Origin: Neotamlana sargassicola
Lineage (GTDB): Bacteria > Bacteroidota > Bacteroidia > Flavobacteriales > Flavobacteriaceae
Length of the DNA: 64,000 nt
NCBI RefSeq assembly: GCF_020523965.1
Contig: NZ_JAJAPX010000001.1
Location: 620,001 to 684,000, forward strand
Reading direction: 5' to 3'
The position numbers and the translations under genes are program-made. Positions 1 through 8,692 of the stretch are shown piece after piece (positions within the stretch are counted from its first letter, which is position 1; each line of letters opens with the position of its first letter). Below the pieces are notes generated by a model that worked only from the letters and a program-made list of their open reading frames with translations, did no database searches and had not been told where the DNA came from.

Positions 1-1773
1 ATGTAAGTTTTCTACAGATTGAAAAATAATTTTAACCTCGGCATTTATACTTTCGTCATTTAACAATTCAGCTATTTTATCAGATATTTGTTCATCAGTA
101 AATGGTTCATAAATTTCTTTTACAAAATTCACCACATCTTTATCGGCTAAATCGGTTTGATCTAAACATTTTTTATAAACTTCATCAACAATACTATATT
201 GGTTATTATCCTTTAAAAGCTCTAAAGCTGCTTGAAAAGCAATTAAACCTTCTAAATTCGCCATATCGATGCCATAACAATCGGGATAACGAATTTGCGG
301 TGCAGAGGATACAACAATTATTTTATTAGGGTTTAACCTATCAAGCATTTTTAAAATACTCTTTTTTAAGGTCGTTCCGCGAACAATACTATCATCTATA
401 ATAACCAGGTTATCACTAGGCTTTACAACACCATAAGTTATATCGTAAACATGTGCAACAAGATCGTCTCTACTACTATCTTCTGTAATAAAAGTTCTTA
501 ATTTAACATCTTTTATAGCTATTTTTTCAACACGTGCACGCTCAGCTAATATTTCAGTAACTTTTTCTGCCGAAATAGAACGTTGCCCTTTTAAAATAGC
601 GTCGGTTTTTTTCTGATTAATAAAACTCTCGGCTGTTTCAACCATGCCATAAAACGAGGTTTCTGCCGTATTAGGAATATACGAAAACACCGTATTTTTA
701 GTATCGTTATTTATAGCTTTTAAAACTTTTGGCATTACTAATTTACCAAGCATTTTACGCTCTTGATAAATCTCTGCATCACTACCGCGCGAAAAATAAA
801 TACGCTCAAACGAACACGATTTCTTTTCAAGAGGTTCTAAAATTTGTTTTAACCTCATTTCGCCCGATTTTTTTGTAATAATGGCTTGTCCTGGCTGTAA
901 TTCTTTTACATCATCGAATTTTACATTGAAAACCGTTTGAATAACTGGACGCTCTGATGCAATTACTACAACTTCATCATCTTTATAATAATACGCTGGA
1001 CGAATTCCCGCTGGGTCGCGCAAAACAAAAGCATCTCCATGGCCAATTAAACCTGCCATAGCATAACCTCCGTCCCAGTTTTTTGCAGCGCGCTTTAGTA
1101 TTTTGGCCACTTTTAATCGCTCTGCAATAAGCGGCGATGCTTCTTGTTTATTATAACCTTCCTTTTTAAGGTCTTTATATATTTTACTTACAGCATCATC
1201 TAAAAAGTGACCAATTTTCTCCATAATAGTTATGGTATCGGTATAATCTTTTGGGTGCTGCCCTAATTGAATCAAGTTATCGAAAAGCTCTTTAACATTA
1301 GTCATGTTAAAGTTTCCTGCCATAATAAGGTTTCTGTGCATCCAGTTGTTTTGGCGTAAAAATGGGTGTACACTTTCCACGCTATTTTTACCAAATGTAC
1401 CGTAACGTACATGACCCAAAAGAACTTCTCCAATGTATGGAATATTCTTTTTTTGTGCCGCAACATCGTCTAAATATTCCGGATGTAACTTAAACTCGTT
1501 GTTTATTCGGTCGTTAATTTGCCCAAAAATATCTTGAATAGGCTGTTGTGCTACAGAACGTACTCGACTAATGTATCTCTCTCCAGGTTTAGTATCTAGT
1601 TTTATACTTGCAAAGCCTGCACCGTCTTGCCCACGGTTATGTTGTTTTTCCATCATGAGGTACATTTTATTTACACCATAAAATGCACTTCCGTATTTTT
1701 CTTTGTAATACTCTAAAGGTTTTAATAGCCTTATCATGGCTATACCACATTCGTGTTTTAAAAAATCACTCAT
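1..1773 (-). CDS. purF: Amidophosphoribosyltransferase-like protein (partial, 3' end outside window)
   Basis: This protein should transfer glutamine-derived ammonia to PRPP, the first committed step of purine synthesis. The reading frame is open to the window edge, so only the first 591 residues are seen. The N-terminus has a short propeptide ending in HECGIA, where Cys9 would become the N-terminal nucleophile of a class II glutamine amidotransferase. An NRGQDGAGFA segment follows. Near residue 460 is a VIIDDSIVRGTTL segment, the PRPP-binding loop of type I phosphoribosyltransferases. From memory of the family, Bacteroidota often carry a long version of about 630 residues besides classical PurF, so roughly 40 residues are missing. 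PurN lies 1.9 kb upstream on the same strand, which fits a purine locus. A terminator separates this gene from the PfkB gene, so it probably has its own promoter. Family assignment is firm; whether it is the main PurF is not settled. Confidence 0.85.
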   Translation of the reverse strand, partial: MSDFLKHECGIAMIRLLKPLEYYKEKYGSAFYGVNKMYLMMEKQHNRGQDGAGFASIKLDTKPGERYISRVRSVAQQPIQDIFGQINDRINNEFKLHPEYLDDVAAQKKNIPYIGEVLLGHVRYGTFGKNSVESVHPFLRQNNWMHRNLIMAGNFNMTNVKELFDNLIQLGQHPKDYTDTITIMEKIGHFLDDAVSKIYKDLKKEGYNKQEASPLIAERLKVAKILKRAAKNWDGGYAMAGLIGHGDAFVLRDPAGIRPAYYYKDDEVVVIASERPVIQTVFNVKFDDVKELQPGQAIITKKSGEMRLKQILEPLEKKSCSFERIYFSRGSDAEIYQERKMLGKLVMPKVLKAINNDTKNTVFSYIPNTAETSFYGMVETAESFINQKKTDAILKGQRSISAEKVTEILAERARVEKIAIKDVKLRTFITEDSSRDDLVAHVYDITYGVVKPSDNLVIIDDSIVRGTTLKKSILKMLDRLNPNKIIVVSSAPQIRYPDCYGIDMANLEGLIAFQAALELLKDNNQYSIVDEVYKKCLDQTDLADKDVVNFVKEIYEPFTDEQISDKIAELLNDESINAEVKIIFQSVENLH

Positions 1774-1825
1774 AAATTAAGTTTTTGTTTTAATGAAAAA
1801 ACAATTGTCGTTTGCGTTTTGTGTT

Positions 1826-1858
1826 AATTAAAAAACGCACTCTTTTTAGAGCGCGTTT
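1826..1858 (-). terminator. Rho-independent terminator after PfkB kinase gene
   Basis: On the minus strand a 10-bp stem (arms 1849-1858 and 1833-1842, one G-U pair) with a 6-nt loop is followed by a run of T. The G-U pair is stable only in the minus-strand transcript. It lies 3 nt past the stop codon of the PfkB gene. Confidence 0.75.
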
Positions 1859-1860
1859 AT

Positions 1861-2787
1861 TTATGTTAATTCTATTTCAAATTGCGTTAGTTCCTTAAAT
1901 TGCAGGAGACGCTTATGTATTTCTGCACTGGATAAATTAAGCATACGCTCGGTGCCAAATTTTTCGACACAAAAAGAAGCCAATGTTGATCCAAAAATAA
2001 CAGCCTTTTTCATATTCTCGAAAGAGGTATCTCCAGTTTTAGCAATATACCCAGCAAATCCACCAGCAAAGGTATCGCCTGCGCCTGTTGGATCGAAAAC
2101 TTCCTCTAAAGGTAAAGCTGGTGCATAAAACACTTCATTATTGTGAAATAATAATGCGCCATGTTCGCCTTTTTTAATTACAACGTATTTAGGTCCCATT
2201 TCATGAATTTTTCTTGCTGCAACTACTAACGAGTATTCACCGGTTAACTGTCGTGCTTCTTCATCGTTTATGGTTATAACATCTACACGTTTAATAGTAT
2301 TGTGTAAATCCTCTAGAGCAGAATCCATCCAGAAATTCATGGTGTCTAAAATAACAAGTTTAGGTTTTGTCGTCATTTGGTCTAAAACACTTGCTTGCAC
2401 TAAAGGATGTAAATTTCCAAGCATAACTACTTCGGCATCTTTATAGTTTTCTGGAACCACAGGATTAAAGTCCGCTAAAGTGTTAAGTTCTGTAACTAAA
2501 GTGTCGCGAGAGTTCATGTCGTTGTGGTAACGTCCGCTCCAGAAAAAGGTTTTCCCTCCTTTTACAATTTCTACTCCAGATAAATCTATGTTTTTATCTG
2601 AAAGTAATTTTAAATAATCTTCTGGAAAATCGTCTCCAACAATAGAAACGGCTGTAGCATCAACGCCAAATGTTGAAGCTGCAAGGCCAATAAAAGTTGC
2701 TGCTCCACCAAGAATTTTATCGGTTTTACCGAAAGGTGTTTCAATAGCATCAAAAGCTATCGTACCTACTATTACTAATTTGCCCAT
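1861..2787 (-). CDS. PfkB-family carbohydrate/nucleoside kinase
   Basis: This is a ribokinase-fold kinase of 308 residues that phosphorylates a sugar or nucleoside with ATP. The N-terminus (MGKLVIVGTIAFDAIETP) is the usual first strand. A GGAA segment at residues 27-30 is the substrate-side glycine motif, and DPTGAGDTFAGG at 232-243 is the PfkB signature, with Asp238 as expected catalytic base. Length is normal for the family. Substrate cannot be read from sequence: adenosine, ribose or another sugar are possible, and the purine-gene surroundings make a nucleoside plausible (inference). A TATATTTG -7 box lies 22 nt upstream of the ATG, so it is probably transcribed separately from the RNase H gene 169 bp upstream. 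A terminator follows directly. Confidence 0.85.
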   Translation of the reverse strand: MGKLVIVGTIAFDAIETPFGKTDKILGGAATFIGLAASTFGVDATAVSIVGDDFPEDYLKLLSDKNIDLSGVEIVKGGKTFFWSGRYHNDMNSRDTLVTELNTLADFNPVVPENYKDAEVVMLGNLHPLVQASVLDQMTTKPKLVILDTMNFWMDSALEDLHNTIKRVDVITINDEEARQLTGEYSLVVAARKIHEMGPKYVVIKKGEHGALLFHNNEVFYAPALPLEEVFDPTGAGDTFAGGFAGYIAKTGDTSFENMKKAVIFGSTLASFCVEKFGTERMLNLSSAEIHKRLLQFKELTQFEIELT

Positions 2788-2809
2788 GAATAGGTTTGAT
2801 AATTTTGTG

Positions 2810-2817
2810 CAAATATA
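2810..2817 (-). promoter_or_regulatory. Candidate -7 promoter element for PfkB gene
   Basis: The minus-strand sequence TATATTTG matches the Bacteroidota -7 consensus TAnnTTTG exactly. I see no clear TTTG at the -33 position. Transcription would begin near 2804, giving a leader of about 17 nt. Confidence 0.45.
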
Positions 2818-2956
2818 ATGCTTTAAAAATAAAATTAGGCACTATTGTTTTTGCTGAAAAATAAAAGTGACCTCTTTAAATTTAATGTGTCATAATAATG
2901 CTATTATTCAAATTTAAAATAAGGAGATGAAACTTTTAAGAGGATTTTCCCCTTTT

Positions 2957-3598
2957 TTATTTTCTACCAAAATCGGCAGGAATTTCGCCCCAGGCTTTGG
3001 TTTCCCATTTTACAATGGTTGTATTGTAAGTGTTGTTTTTTAACCAAGTAACGGCTCTGTCTACTAACTCGAAAAGCGGTTTGTTTTTATTATTACGTTC
3101 TAATTTTGTATTACAGTTTTTCTTTTTTACCCAACTTATCGCGGTTCGCGAATCGGTGTAAAGTATTTTATTGCTATTATTTTTTTTAAGAAGTGCTAGC
3201 CCATGAACAATAGCTAAAAATTCACCTATGTTGTTGGTGCCTTGTTGAAAAGGACCTTGTATAAAAAGCTGCTTTTTAGTTTTAGTATCAACACCACGAT
3301 ATTCCATTTTTCCGGGGTTTCCGCTTGAAGCAGCGTCTACAGCAATGGAATTATAGTTAGGTTGACCAATTTTTTTTAATTCAACTTCAGAGAGCGCACT
3401 TTTAAAATTTTTATTTTTTCCAACAAAATCAAAATAATTACCGTTTAAAGCTTTTTTCGCAGCATCAAATGTTGGGAACGATTTGTATTGTGCACCTTCA
3501 AAATTAGTTATTTGCGCTTTACAATCGTTCCAAGATTCAAAAACACCAGTTTTATGGCCTTTCCAAACGGTATAATATTTCTTCTTTTTTTTACTCAT
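2957..3598 (-). CDS. rnhA: Ribonuclease H with viroplasmin N-terminal domain
   Basis: The 213-residue protein cleaves RNA in RNA-DNA hybrids. Residues 6-58 form a viroplasmin/caulimovirus-type hybrid-binding domain (YYTVWKGHKTGVFESWNDC, and a second half with FPTFDAAKKAL). The RNase H1 domain follows. Its acidic catalytic residues are visible in order: Asp in IAVDAASSGNPG, Glu in NNIGEFLAI, Asp in LYTDSRTAI, and the C-terminal Asp in IPADFGRK. This two-domain layout resembles eukaryotic RNase H1 and is common in Bacteroidota and Firmicutes. The basic start MSKKKKKYY has no better downstream alternative. It lies 40 nt after purN on the same strand and may be cotranscribed. The gap holds a short repeat-like word (TTTCCGCGAAAGCGAA) also seen, with one change, near 37050. 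Confidence 0.93.
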   Translation of the reverse strand: MSKKKKKYYTVWKGHKTGVFESWNDCKAQITNFEGAQYKSFPTFDAAKKALNGNYFDFVGKNKNFKSALSEVELKKIGQPNYNSIAVDAASSGNPGKMEYRGVDTKTKKQLFIQGPFQQGTNNIGEFLAIVHGLALLKKNNSNKILYTDSRTAISWVKKKNCNTKLERNNKNKPLFELVDRAVTWLKNNTYNTTIVKWETKAWGEIPADFGRK

Positions 3599-3638
3599 TT
3601 TTAGTTTCCGCGAAAGCGAATTTCACAAATTCAAGTTC

Positions 3639-4205
3639 TTATTTATTCAAGAGTTTCTCTACTACTTTGGGGAAATGCTCCATTTCTAACTTATGAATTT
3701 TTACTGCAACCTCTTCTGCCGTATCTTCAGGTAAAACATCGCATTTGGCTTGAAAAATAGTGGCGCCTTCATCGTAATTTTCGTTTACATAGTGTATAGT
3801 AATGCCTGTTTCGGTTTCTTTATTTTCAACCACAGCTTTATGTACATTCATACCATACATACCTTTTCCTCCAAATTTTGGTAACAGAGCAGGATGCACA
3901 TTTATTACCTTATTTTCAAACTCATTTAAAATAAATTCGGGAAATTTCCATAAAAAACCTGCCAGTATAATAAGGTCTGGTTTATTGGCTTTTAAAATGT
4001 TAAGCACATCGTTGGTTTGGGTAAAAGACATTCTATTAAACGATAGTGCGCTCACCTTAAGCTTTTTTGCACGCTCTAAAACTTTGGCATGAGGATTGTT
4101 AGTAAGTACCTGAATAACAGAAGCATTATCGCTGTTTTGAAAAAACTTAATTAAATTTTCAGCATTAGTACCACTTCCGGACGCAAAAATTACCACACGT
4201 TTCAT
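3639..4205 (-). CDS. purN: Phosphoribosylglycinamide formyltransferase (GAR transformylase 1)
   Basis: PurN transfers the formyl group of 10-formyl-tetrahydrofolate to GAR in the third step of purine synthesis in the cytoplasm. The 188-residue protein has the N-terminal phosphate-binding loop FASGSGTNAENL (residues 7-18). The catalytic triad fits the Escherichia coli enzyme: Asn102 and His104 in INVHPALLPKFGGKGMYG, and Asp145 in ENYDEGATIFQ. Length is typical. It is divergent from acpP, with 185 bp between the start codons. The purine amidotransferase gene lies downstream on the same strand. Confidence 0.96.
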   Translation of the reverse strand: MKRVVIFASGSGTNAENLIKFFQNSDNASVIQVLTNNPHAKVLERAKKLKVSALSFNRMSFTQTNDVLNILKANKPDLIILAGFLWKFPEFILNEFENKVINVHPALLPKFGGKGMYGMNVHKAVVENKETETGITIHYVNENYDEGATIFQAKCDVLPEDTAEEVAVKIHKLEMEHFPKVVEKLLNK

Positions 4206-4351
4206 AAACAGACTATAAATGTTAAAATTACTTCAACAAAAAAAAGAATAATTATTAACAATTAGTAGGTAAAATTGAATTACTTAAAATGATTTTATTA
4301 AATTTAGATTCACATTTTTAAATTAAAGATGTGTTTTAAAATAAAGTTTTT

Positions 4352-4359
4352 TATTTTTG
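4352..4359 (+). promoter_or_regulatory. Candidate -7 promoter element of acpP
   Basis: TATTTTTG matches TAnnTTTG. No good TTTG is seen 19-21 nt upstream. The start site would be near 4365, giving an A-rich leader of about 26 nt before acpP. The rest of the 4206-4390 gap holds nothing else I recognise. Confidence 0.45.
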
Positions 4360-4390
4360 CCAACTAATTAAAACCTTAAATTAAAAAATT

Positions 4391-4624
4391 ATGTCAGACA
4401 TTGCATCAAGAGTAAAAGCGATTATCGTAGACAAATTAGGAGTTGATGAAAACGAAGTAGTAACTGAAGCTAGCTTCACTAACGATTTAGGAGCAGACTC
4501 TTTAGACACTGTAGAATTAATAATGGAGTTTGAAAAAGAATTCGATATTCAAATCCCAGACGATCAAGCTGAGAACATTGCAACAGTTGGTCAGGCTATC
4601 TCTTACATAGAAGCAGCAAAATAA
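4391..4624 (+). CDS. acpP: Acyl carrier protein
   Basis: This 77-residue acidic protein carries growing fatty-acyl chains on a phosphopantetheine arm. The attachment site is Ser37 in [18 protein letters not shown], the classical DSL motif followed by the acidic recognition helix. Length and charge are typical. It is followed after 13 nt by fabF and then rnc, an order conserved in many bacteria. The start ATG is preceded by an A-rich stretch rather than a Shine-Dalgarno site, normal for this phylum. Confidence 0.98.
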   Translation: MSDIASRVKAIIVDKLGVDENEVVTEASFTNDLGADSLDTVELIMEFEKEFDIQIPDDQAENIATVGQAISYIEAAK

Positions 4625-4637
4625 GTAAATTTACTTT

Positions 4638-5888
4638 ATGGAATTAAAGCGAGTTGTAGTCACAGGATTAGGGGCTTTAACACCTATTGGCAATACCAAA
4701 GACGAATATTGGGAAGGCCTTATTAGTGGTAAAAGTGGTGCTGCGCCTATAACCTATTTTGATACCGAAAAGTTTAAAACAAAATTCGCTTGCGAATTAA
4801 AAAACTTTAACGCAACAGATTTTCTTGATAGAAAAGAAGCTCGTAAAATGGATAGGTTTACGCAATACGCCATGGTTGCTTCAGATGAAGCCATCGCAGA
4901 TGCTAAGCTAAACCTTGACGAAGTTAACAAATTGCGAGTTGGTGTTATTTGGGGTGCAGGAATAGGTGGTTTAGAAACCTTTCAAAACGAAGTGTTAAAT
5001 TTTGCCAGTGGCGATGGAACACCACGTTTTAACCCATTTTTTATCCCAAAAATGATAGCCGATATAGCCCCAGGAAACATATCCATTAAAAATGGATTTA
5101 TGGGTCCAAACTATACCACAGTATCGGCATGTGCATCATCGGCAAACGCCATGATTGATGCTTTAAACTATATACGTTTAGGGCATTGTGATGTAATTGT
5201 TACTGGAGGTAGTGAAGCTGCTGTTACCATTGCGGGAATGGGCGGTTTTAATGCTATGCATGCACTATCTACAAGAAACGATAGCCCAGAAACAGCCTCA
5301 AGACCTTTTGATGGAACTCGAGACGGGTTTGTTTTAGGTGAAGGTGCTGGCGCAATTATTCTTGAAGAATATGAGCATGCTAAAGCTAGAGGTGCCAAAA
5401 TTTACGCAGAAGTTGTAGGTGGAGGTATGTCATCAGACGCACATCACATGACGGCACCACATCCAGATGGTATTGGTGTTATGGCGGTAATGCGCAATTG
5501 TTTAGAAAACGCAGGTATGAAACCCGAAGAAGTCGATCACATTAATACACACGGTACATCTACACCTTTAGGAGATGTGGCCGAACTTAAAGCGATAACT
5601 GAAGTGTTTGGAGACCATGCAAAGCATATAAATATTAACTCTACAAAATCTATGACAGGCCATTTACTTGGTGCTGCAGGAGCTATTGAATCTATTGCTT
5701 CAATTTTAGCCATTGAACATGGTATTATACCTCCAACAATAAACCATGAAGTTGTAGACGAAAATATCGATTCTAAACTCAACTTAACACTTAACAAAGC
5801 TGAAAAAAGAGACGTTAAAGTTGCTATGAGTAATACCTTTGGATTTGGTGGACATAACGCCTGTGTATTATTCAAGAAAATAGATTAA
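4638..5888 (+). CDS. fabF: 3-oxoacyl-[acyl-carrier-protein] synthase II
   Basis: FabF is the elongating condensing enzyme of type II fatty acid synthesis; it joins malonyl-ACP to the acyl chain. The 416-residue protein has the thiolase-fold catalytic triad: Cys165 in TVSACASSANAM, His305 in HINTHGTSTPLGD, and His342 in TGHLLGAAGAIE, plus the conserved Lys337 in NSTKSMTGH. The C-terminal glycine-rich NTFGFGGHNACVLF is the usual last strand. It is cotranscribed with acpP (13-nt gap). A perfect hairpin with a T run begins 31 nt after the stop codon, so much of the transcript may end there, inside the 5' part of rnc. Confidence 0.97.
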   Translation: MELKRVVVTGLGALTPIGNTKDEYWEGLISGKSGAAPITYFDTEKFKTKFACELKNFNATDFLDRKEARKMDRFTQYAMVASDEAIADAKLNLDEVNKLRVGVIWGAGIGGLETFQNEVLNFASGDGTPRFNPFFIPKMIADIAPGNISIKNGFMGPNYTTVSACASSANAMIDALNYIRLGHCDVIVTGGSEAAVTIAGMGGFNAMHALSTRNDSPETASRPFDGTRDGFVLGEGAGAIILEEYEHAKARGAKIYAEVVGGGMSSDAHHMTAPHPDGIGVMAVMRNCLENAGMKPEEVDHINTHGTSTPLGDVAELKAITEVFGDHAKHININSTKSMTGHLLGAAGAIESIASILAIEHGIIPPTINHEVVDENIDSKLNLTLNKAEKRDVKVAMSNTFGFGGHNACVLFKKID

Positions 5889-5895
5889 ATCCCGA

Positions 5896-6642
5896 ATGAA
5901 AAACATTCGTAACATATTAAATTCCCGTTTTAAACGTAACGGGAATTTTTTTATGGAAATACATAAAATTTTAGGCTTTAAACCAAAAGAAGTAAAATTT
6001 TATAAAGTAGCTTTTACACACCGTTCAATGAATTTAAAGGACAGTAAAGGCAATGCCATAAATTACGAGCGTTTAGAATTTTTAGGCGATGCTATGTTGA
6101 GCTCGGTTATTGCATCACATTTATATCTTGAAGTGCCAAGTGGCGACGAGGGTTATCTTACCAAAATGCGATCTAAAATTGTAAGCCGTGAACATTTAAA
6201 CGAGTTAGGAAAAGAACTTAAACTTATTAACCTGGTAGAAAGTAAAATTCCGCAAGGGCAATTTGGCGATAATATTCATGGTAATTTATTCGAAGCTTTA
6301 ATAGGTGCCATTTTTTTAGATAGAGGCTATAAATACTGCGAAAAATTTATTTACACGCGTGTTATTATTCCTTATGTAGACATAGAAACTCTTGAAGGTA
6401 AAGTTATAAGCTACAAAAGCTTGTTAATTGAATGGTGCCAAAAAGAAAAGAAAACCTTTAATTATAACGTTTACGACGATACAGGAAATGACCAACTTAG
6501 GCATTTTTCGGTAAAACTATCAATAAACGATAAAGTTATTTCGAAAGCCCGAGCAACATCGAAGAAAAAAGCCGAAGAAAAAGCATCGAAACGCGCCTTT
6601 TTTGCACTTCAAAATAAGATTTCAAAACCAAATTCGGTTTAA
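5896..6642 (+). CDS. rnc: Ribonuclease III
   Basis: RNase III cuts double-stranded RNA and takes part in rRNA and mRNA processing. The 248-residue protein has the signature NYERLEFLGDAML (residues 56-68, with Glu61 and Asp65 as metal ligands) and the second acidic cluster GNLFEALIGAIFLDRG. A C-terminal double-stranded RNA-binding domain ends in SKARATSKKKAEEKASKRAF. Two starts are possible: ATG 5896, 7 nt after fabF, or ATG 5953, which removes 19 residues. I keep 5896 because the segment before the catalytic domain (RFKRNGNFFMEIHKILGF) looks like the extension I recall from flavobacterial homologues. That choice places a terminator-like hairpin (5919-5952) inside the coding sequence. The 5953 start would turn this region into a structured leader. 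Confidence 0.93.
   Translation: MKNIRNILNSRFKRNGNFFMEIHKILGFKPKEVKFYKVAFTHRSMNLKDSKGNAINYERLEFLGDAMLSSVIASHLYLEVPSGDEGYLTKMRSKIVSREHLNELGKELKLINLVESKIPQGQFGDNIHGNLFEALIGAIFLDRGYKYCEKFIYTRVIIPYVDIETLEGKVISYKSLLIEWCQKEKKTFNYNVYDDTGNDQLRHFSVKLSINDKVISKARATSKKKAEEKASKRAFFALQNKISKPNSV
5919..5952 (+). terminator. Terminator-like hairpin overlapping the 5' codons of rnc
   Basis: Arms 5919-5929 (AAATTCCCGTT) and 5938-5948 (AACGGGAATTT) are perfectly complementary over 11 bp with an 8-nt loop, and T continues to 5952. This is the standard form of an intrinsic terminator for acpP-fabF. It also lies within codons 8-18 of rnc if the upstream start is used. Confidence 0.7.
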
Positions 6643-6650
6643 AGAATAAA

Positions 6651-6666
6651 ACTATAACGTTATAGT
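6651..6666 (+). other. 16-bp perfect palindrome upstream of the IPExxxVDY-pyk pair
   Basis: ACTATAACGTTATAGT is its own reverse complement. It runs into TATAATTTG (6666-6674), close to the -7 consensus but with one extra base. It could be an operator for the downstream pair. About one such 16-bp palindrome is expected by chance in a window of this size, so support is weak. Confidence 0.3.
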
Positions 6667-6747
6667 ATAATTTGTAGTTAAGATTGATGGTTTCTTAACA
6701 AAACGCATCATTATAAACCTTATATTTACCATGTTTTATAATAAGTT

Positions 6748-7233
6748 ATGGCGATTCACAAACTTATTTTAGATGACGATTTTGCCGAGGCAGAATACAC
6801 CCTAATAGCTATACATTGTAATATAGAAGATTATCGTTTGGCGTATCTTTTAAATAAACATTTAGGGCTATCGCTTACGCGGAAAAAATCCGATTTAAAA
6901 TTTAATAAGGGCACCATTACTTATCCAATTTATAATTGGGATGATGAAAAACAACAAGTATCTTGGCATTTAGTTTCTAATATTTGTAAAACAGAAACCG
7001 ACCAAGATGCCGATATTAATTCATTATTCGATTATACACAAAAGGTAGTAAAAACAACTTTTTTATTACCAGAACATAAAAGCGTTAACTATTTTTTAAA
7101 GATAGATTTTGAATTTAGTAGCAACAAACAAAAATTATTACTAAACAATATTTTAAAAATATCGCAAATAGCAACAGCTTATAGCGTAAGTGCTAGCCAA
7201 ATAAAAACCAAAGAACATTTAATTTTTAGCTAA
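6748..7233 (+). CDS. IPExxxVDY family protein
   Basis: This 161-residue protein belongs to the small Bacteroidota family named after its motif; here the motif reads LPEHKSVNY (residues 107-115), with Leu for Ile and Asn for Asp. It has no signal peptide or membrane segment, so it should be cytoplasmic. Its function is unknown to me. The stop and the pyk start share a base (TAATG), so translation of the two is probably coupled. The recurring neighbourhood with pyruvate kinase, as I recall it from related genomes, suggests a link to that enzyme, but this is inference. A near-consensus promoter with an adjacent palindrome lies about 80 nt upstream. Confidence 0.8.
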   Translation: MAIHKLILDDDFAEAEYTLIAIHCNIEDYRLAYLLNKHLGLSLTRKKSDLKFNKGTITYPIYNWDDEKQQVSWHLVSNICKTETDQDADINSLFDYTQKVVKTTFLLPEHKSVNYFLKIDFEFSSNKQKLLLNNILKISQIATAYSVSASQIKTKEHLIFS

Positions 7234-8669
7234 TGTCAATTAATAAAAAAACAAAAATAGTAGCCACATTAGGCCCAGCAACAAGTACCAAAGATGTGTT
7301 AAAAGGTATGTTAGAAGCTGGAGTAAATGTATTTAGAATAAATTTCTCTCACGCCGATTATAACGATGTTACAGAACGTATTAAAATGATACGTGAGCTT
7401 AACGAGGAATACGGTTTTACAGCTGCCATTTTAGCAGATTTACAAGGACCTAAGCTCCGTGTTGGTGTAATGAAAGAAGAAGTTGTAGTAAATCCAGGAG
7501 ATGAAATAGTTTTTGCAACTGGTGAGCGTTTTGAAGGCACAAAAGAGCGTGTTTACATGACTTATAAAAGCTTTCCACAAGATGCAAAACCAGGTGAACG
7601 CATTCTTTTAGATGATGGTAAACTAATTTTTGAAGTCGTTTCTACAGACGATAAAAGTGAAGTTACAGCTAAGGTAATTCAAGGTGGTCCTTTAAAATCG
7701 AAAAAAGGTGTAAACTTACCAAACACCAACATTTCGCAACCTGCTTTAACAAAAAAAGATATTGATGATGCTATTTTTGCAATTTCACAAAATGTAGATT
7801 GGATTGCTTTATCATTTGTTCGTCATGCAGAGGATTTAAAACAACTAAGTGAGTTAATTGAAAAACATAGCGATTATAAAATTCCTATTGTAGCTAAAAT
7901 TGAAAAACCAGAAGCTGTTGAAAACATTGATAAGATTGTTGCACATTGTGATGGTTTAATGGTAGCTCGTGGCGATTTAGGGGTAGAAGTTCCTGCAGAA
8001 GAAGTGCCACTAATTCAAAAAGAATTAGTGCTTCGCGCTAAAAAAGCCAGAATACCTGTAATTATTGCTACCCAAATGATGGAAACCATGATTACTAGTT
8101 TAACACCAACCCGAGCAGAAGTAAACGATGTGGCTAACTCGGTTATGGATGGTGCCGATGCGGTAATGCTTTCTGGTGAGACTTCAGTAGGTAAATATCC
8201 GGTGCAGGTTATTCAAAAAATGGCAAGTATTTTAAAGAATGTAGAAGATTCTGAATTAATTAAAGTACCACAATTACCACCACATATTCGTACCAATCGT
8301 TTTATTACAAAATCTATTTGTTATCACGCTGCTATTATGGCTAACGAAATTGATGCAACGGCTATTTCAACGTTAACCAATAGTGGTTACACAGCCTTTC
8401 AAATTTCGGCTTGGAGACCATCGTGCCATATTTTAGTATTTACATCAAACAAACGTATTTTAACTCGTTTAAGTTTACTTTGGGGTGTTAAAGCTTTTTA
8501 TTACGATAGGTTTGTGAGTACAGATGAAACAGTAGGAGATATTAACCGTATTGCTAAAGAACAAGGTTATGTTAAAAAGGGTGATATGGTAATTAGTTTA
8601 GCATCGATGCCTATTCAAGAAAAAGGTATGGTAAACACTTTAAGAGTACGAGAAATTTCGAAAGACTAA
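7233..8669 (+). CDS. pyk: Pyruvate kinase
   Basis: Pyruvate kinase converts phosphoenolpyruvate and ADP to pyruvate and ATP in the last step of glycolysis. The 478-residue protein starts with KTKIVATLGPATS and has the active-site signature IPIVAKIEKPEAVENID, followed by GLMVARGDLGVEVP and ATQMMETMI. The C-terminal regulatory domain is present (SGYTAFQISAWRPSCHILVF). Length is normal. The ATG overlaps the upstream stop codon by one base. A long hairpin about 25 nt downstream closes the unit and also serves the convergent lipoprotein gene. Confidence 0.97.
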   Translation: MSINKKTKIVATLGPATSTKDVLKGMLEAGVNVFRINFSHADYNDVTERIKMIRELNEEYGFTAAILADLQGPKLRVGVMKEEVVVNPGDEIVFATGERFEGTKERVYMTYKSFPQDAKPGERILLDDGKLIFEVVSTDDKSEVTAKVIQGGPLKSKKGVNLPNTNISQPALTKKDIDDAIFAISQNVDWIALSFVRHAEDLKQLSELIEKHSDYKIPIVAKIEKPEAVENIDKIVAHCDGLMVARGDLGVEVPAEEVPLIQKELVLRAKKARIPVIIATQMMETMITSLTPTRAEVNDVANSVMDGADAVMLSGETSVGKYPVQVIQKMASILKNVEDSELIKVPQLPPHIRTNRFITKSICYHAAIMANEIDATAISTLTNSGYTAFQISAWRPSCHILVFTSNKRILTRLSLLWGVKAFYYDRFVSTDETVGDINRIAKEQGYVKKGDMVISLASMPIQEKGMVNTLRVREISKD

Positions 8670-8692
8670 CCGTTTTAGTTTATATATTTATA

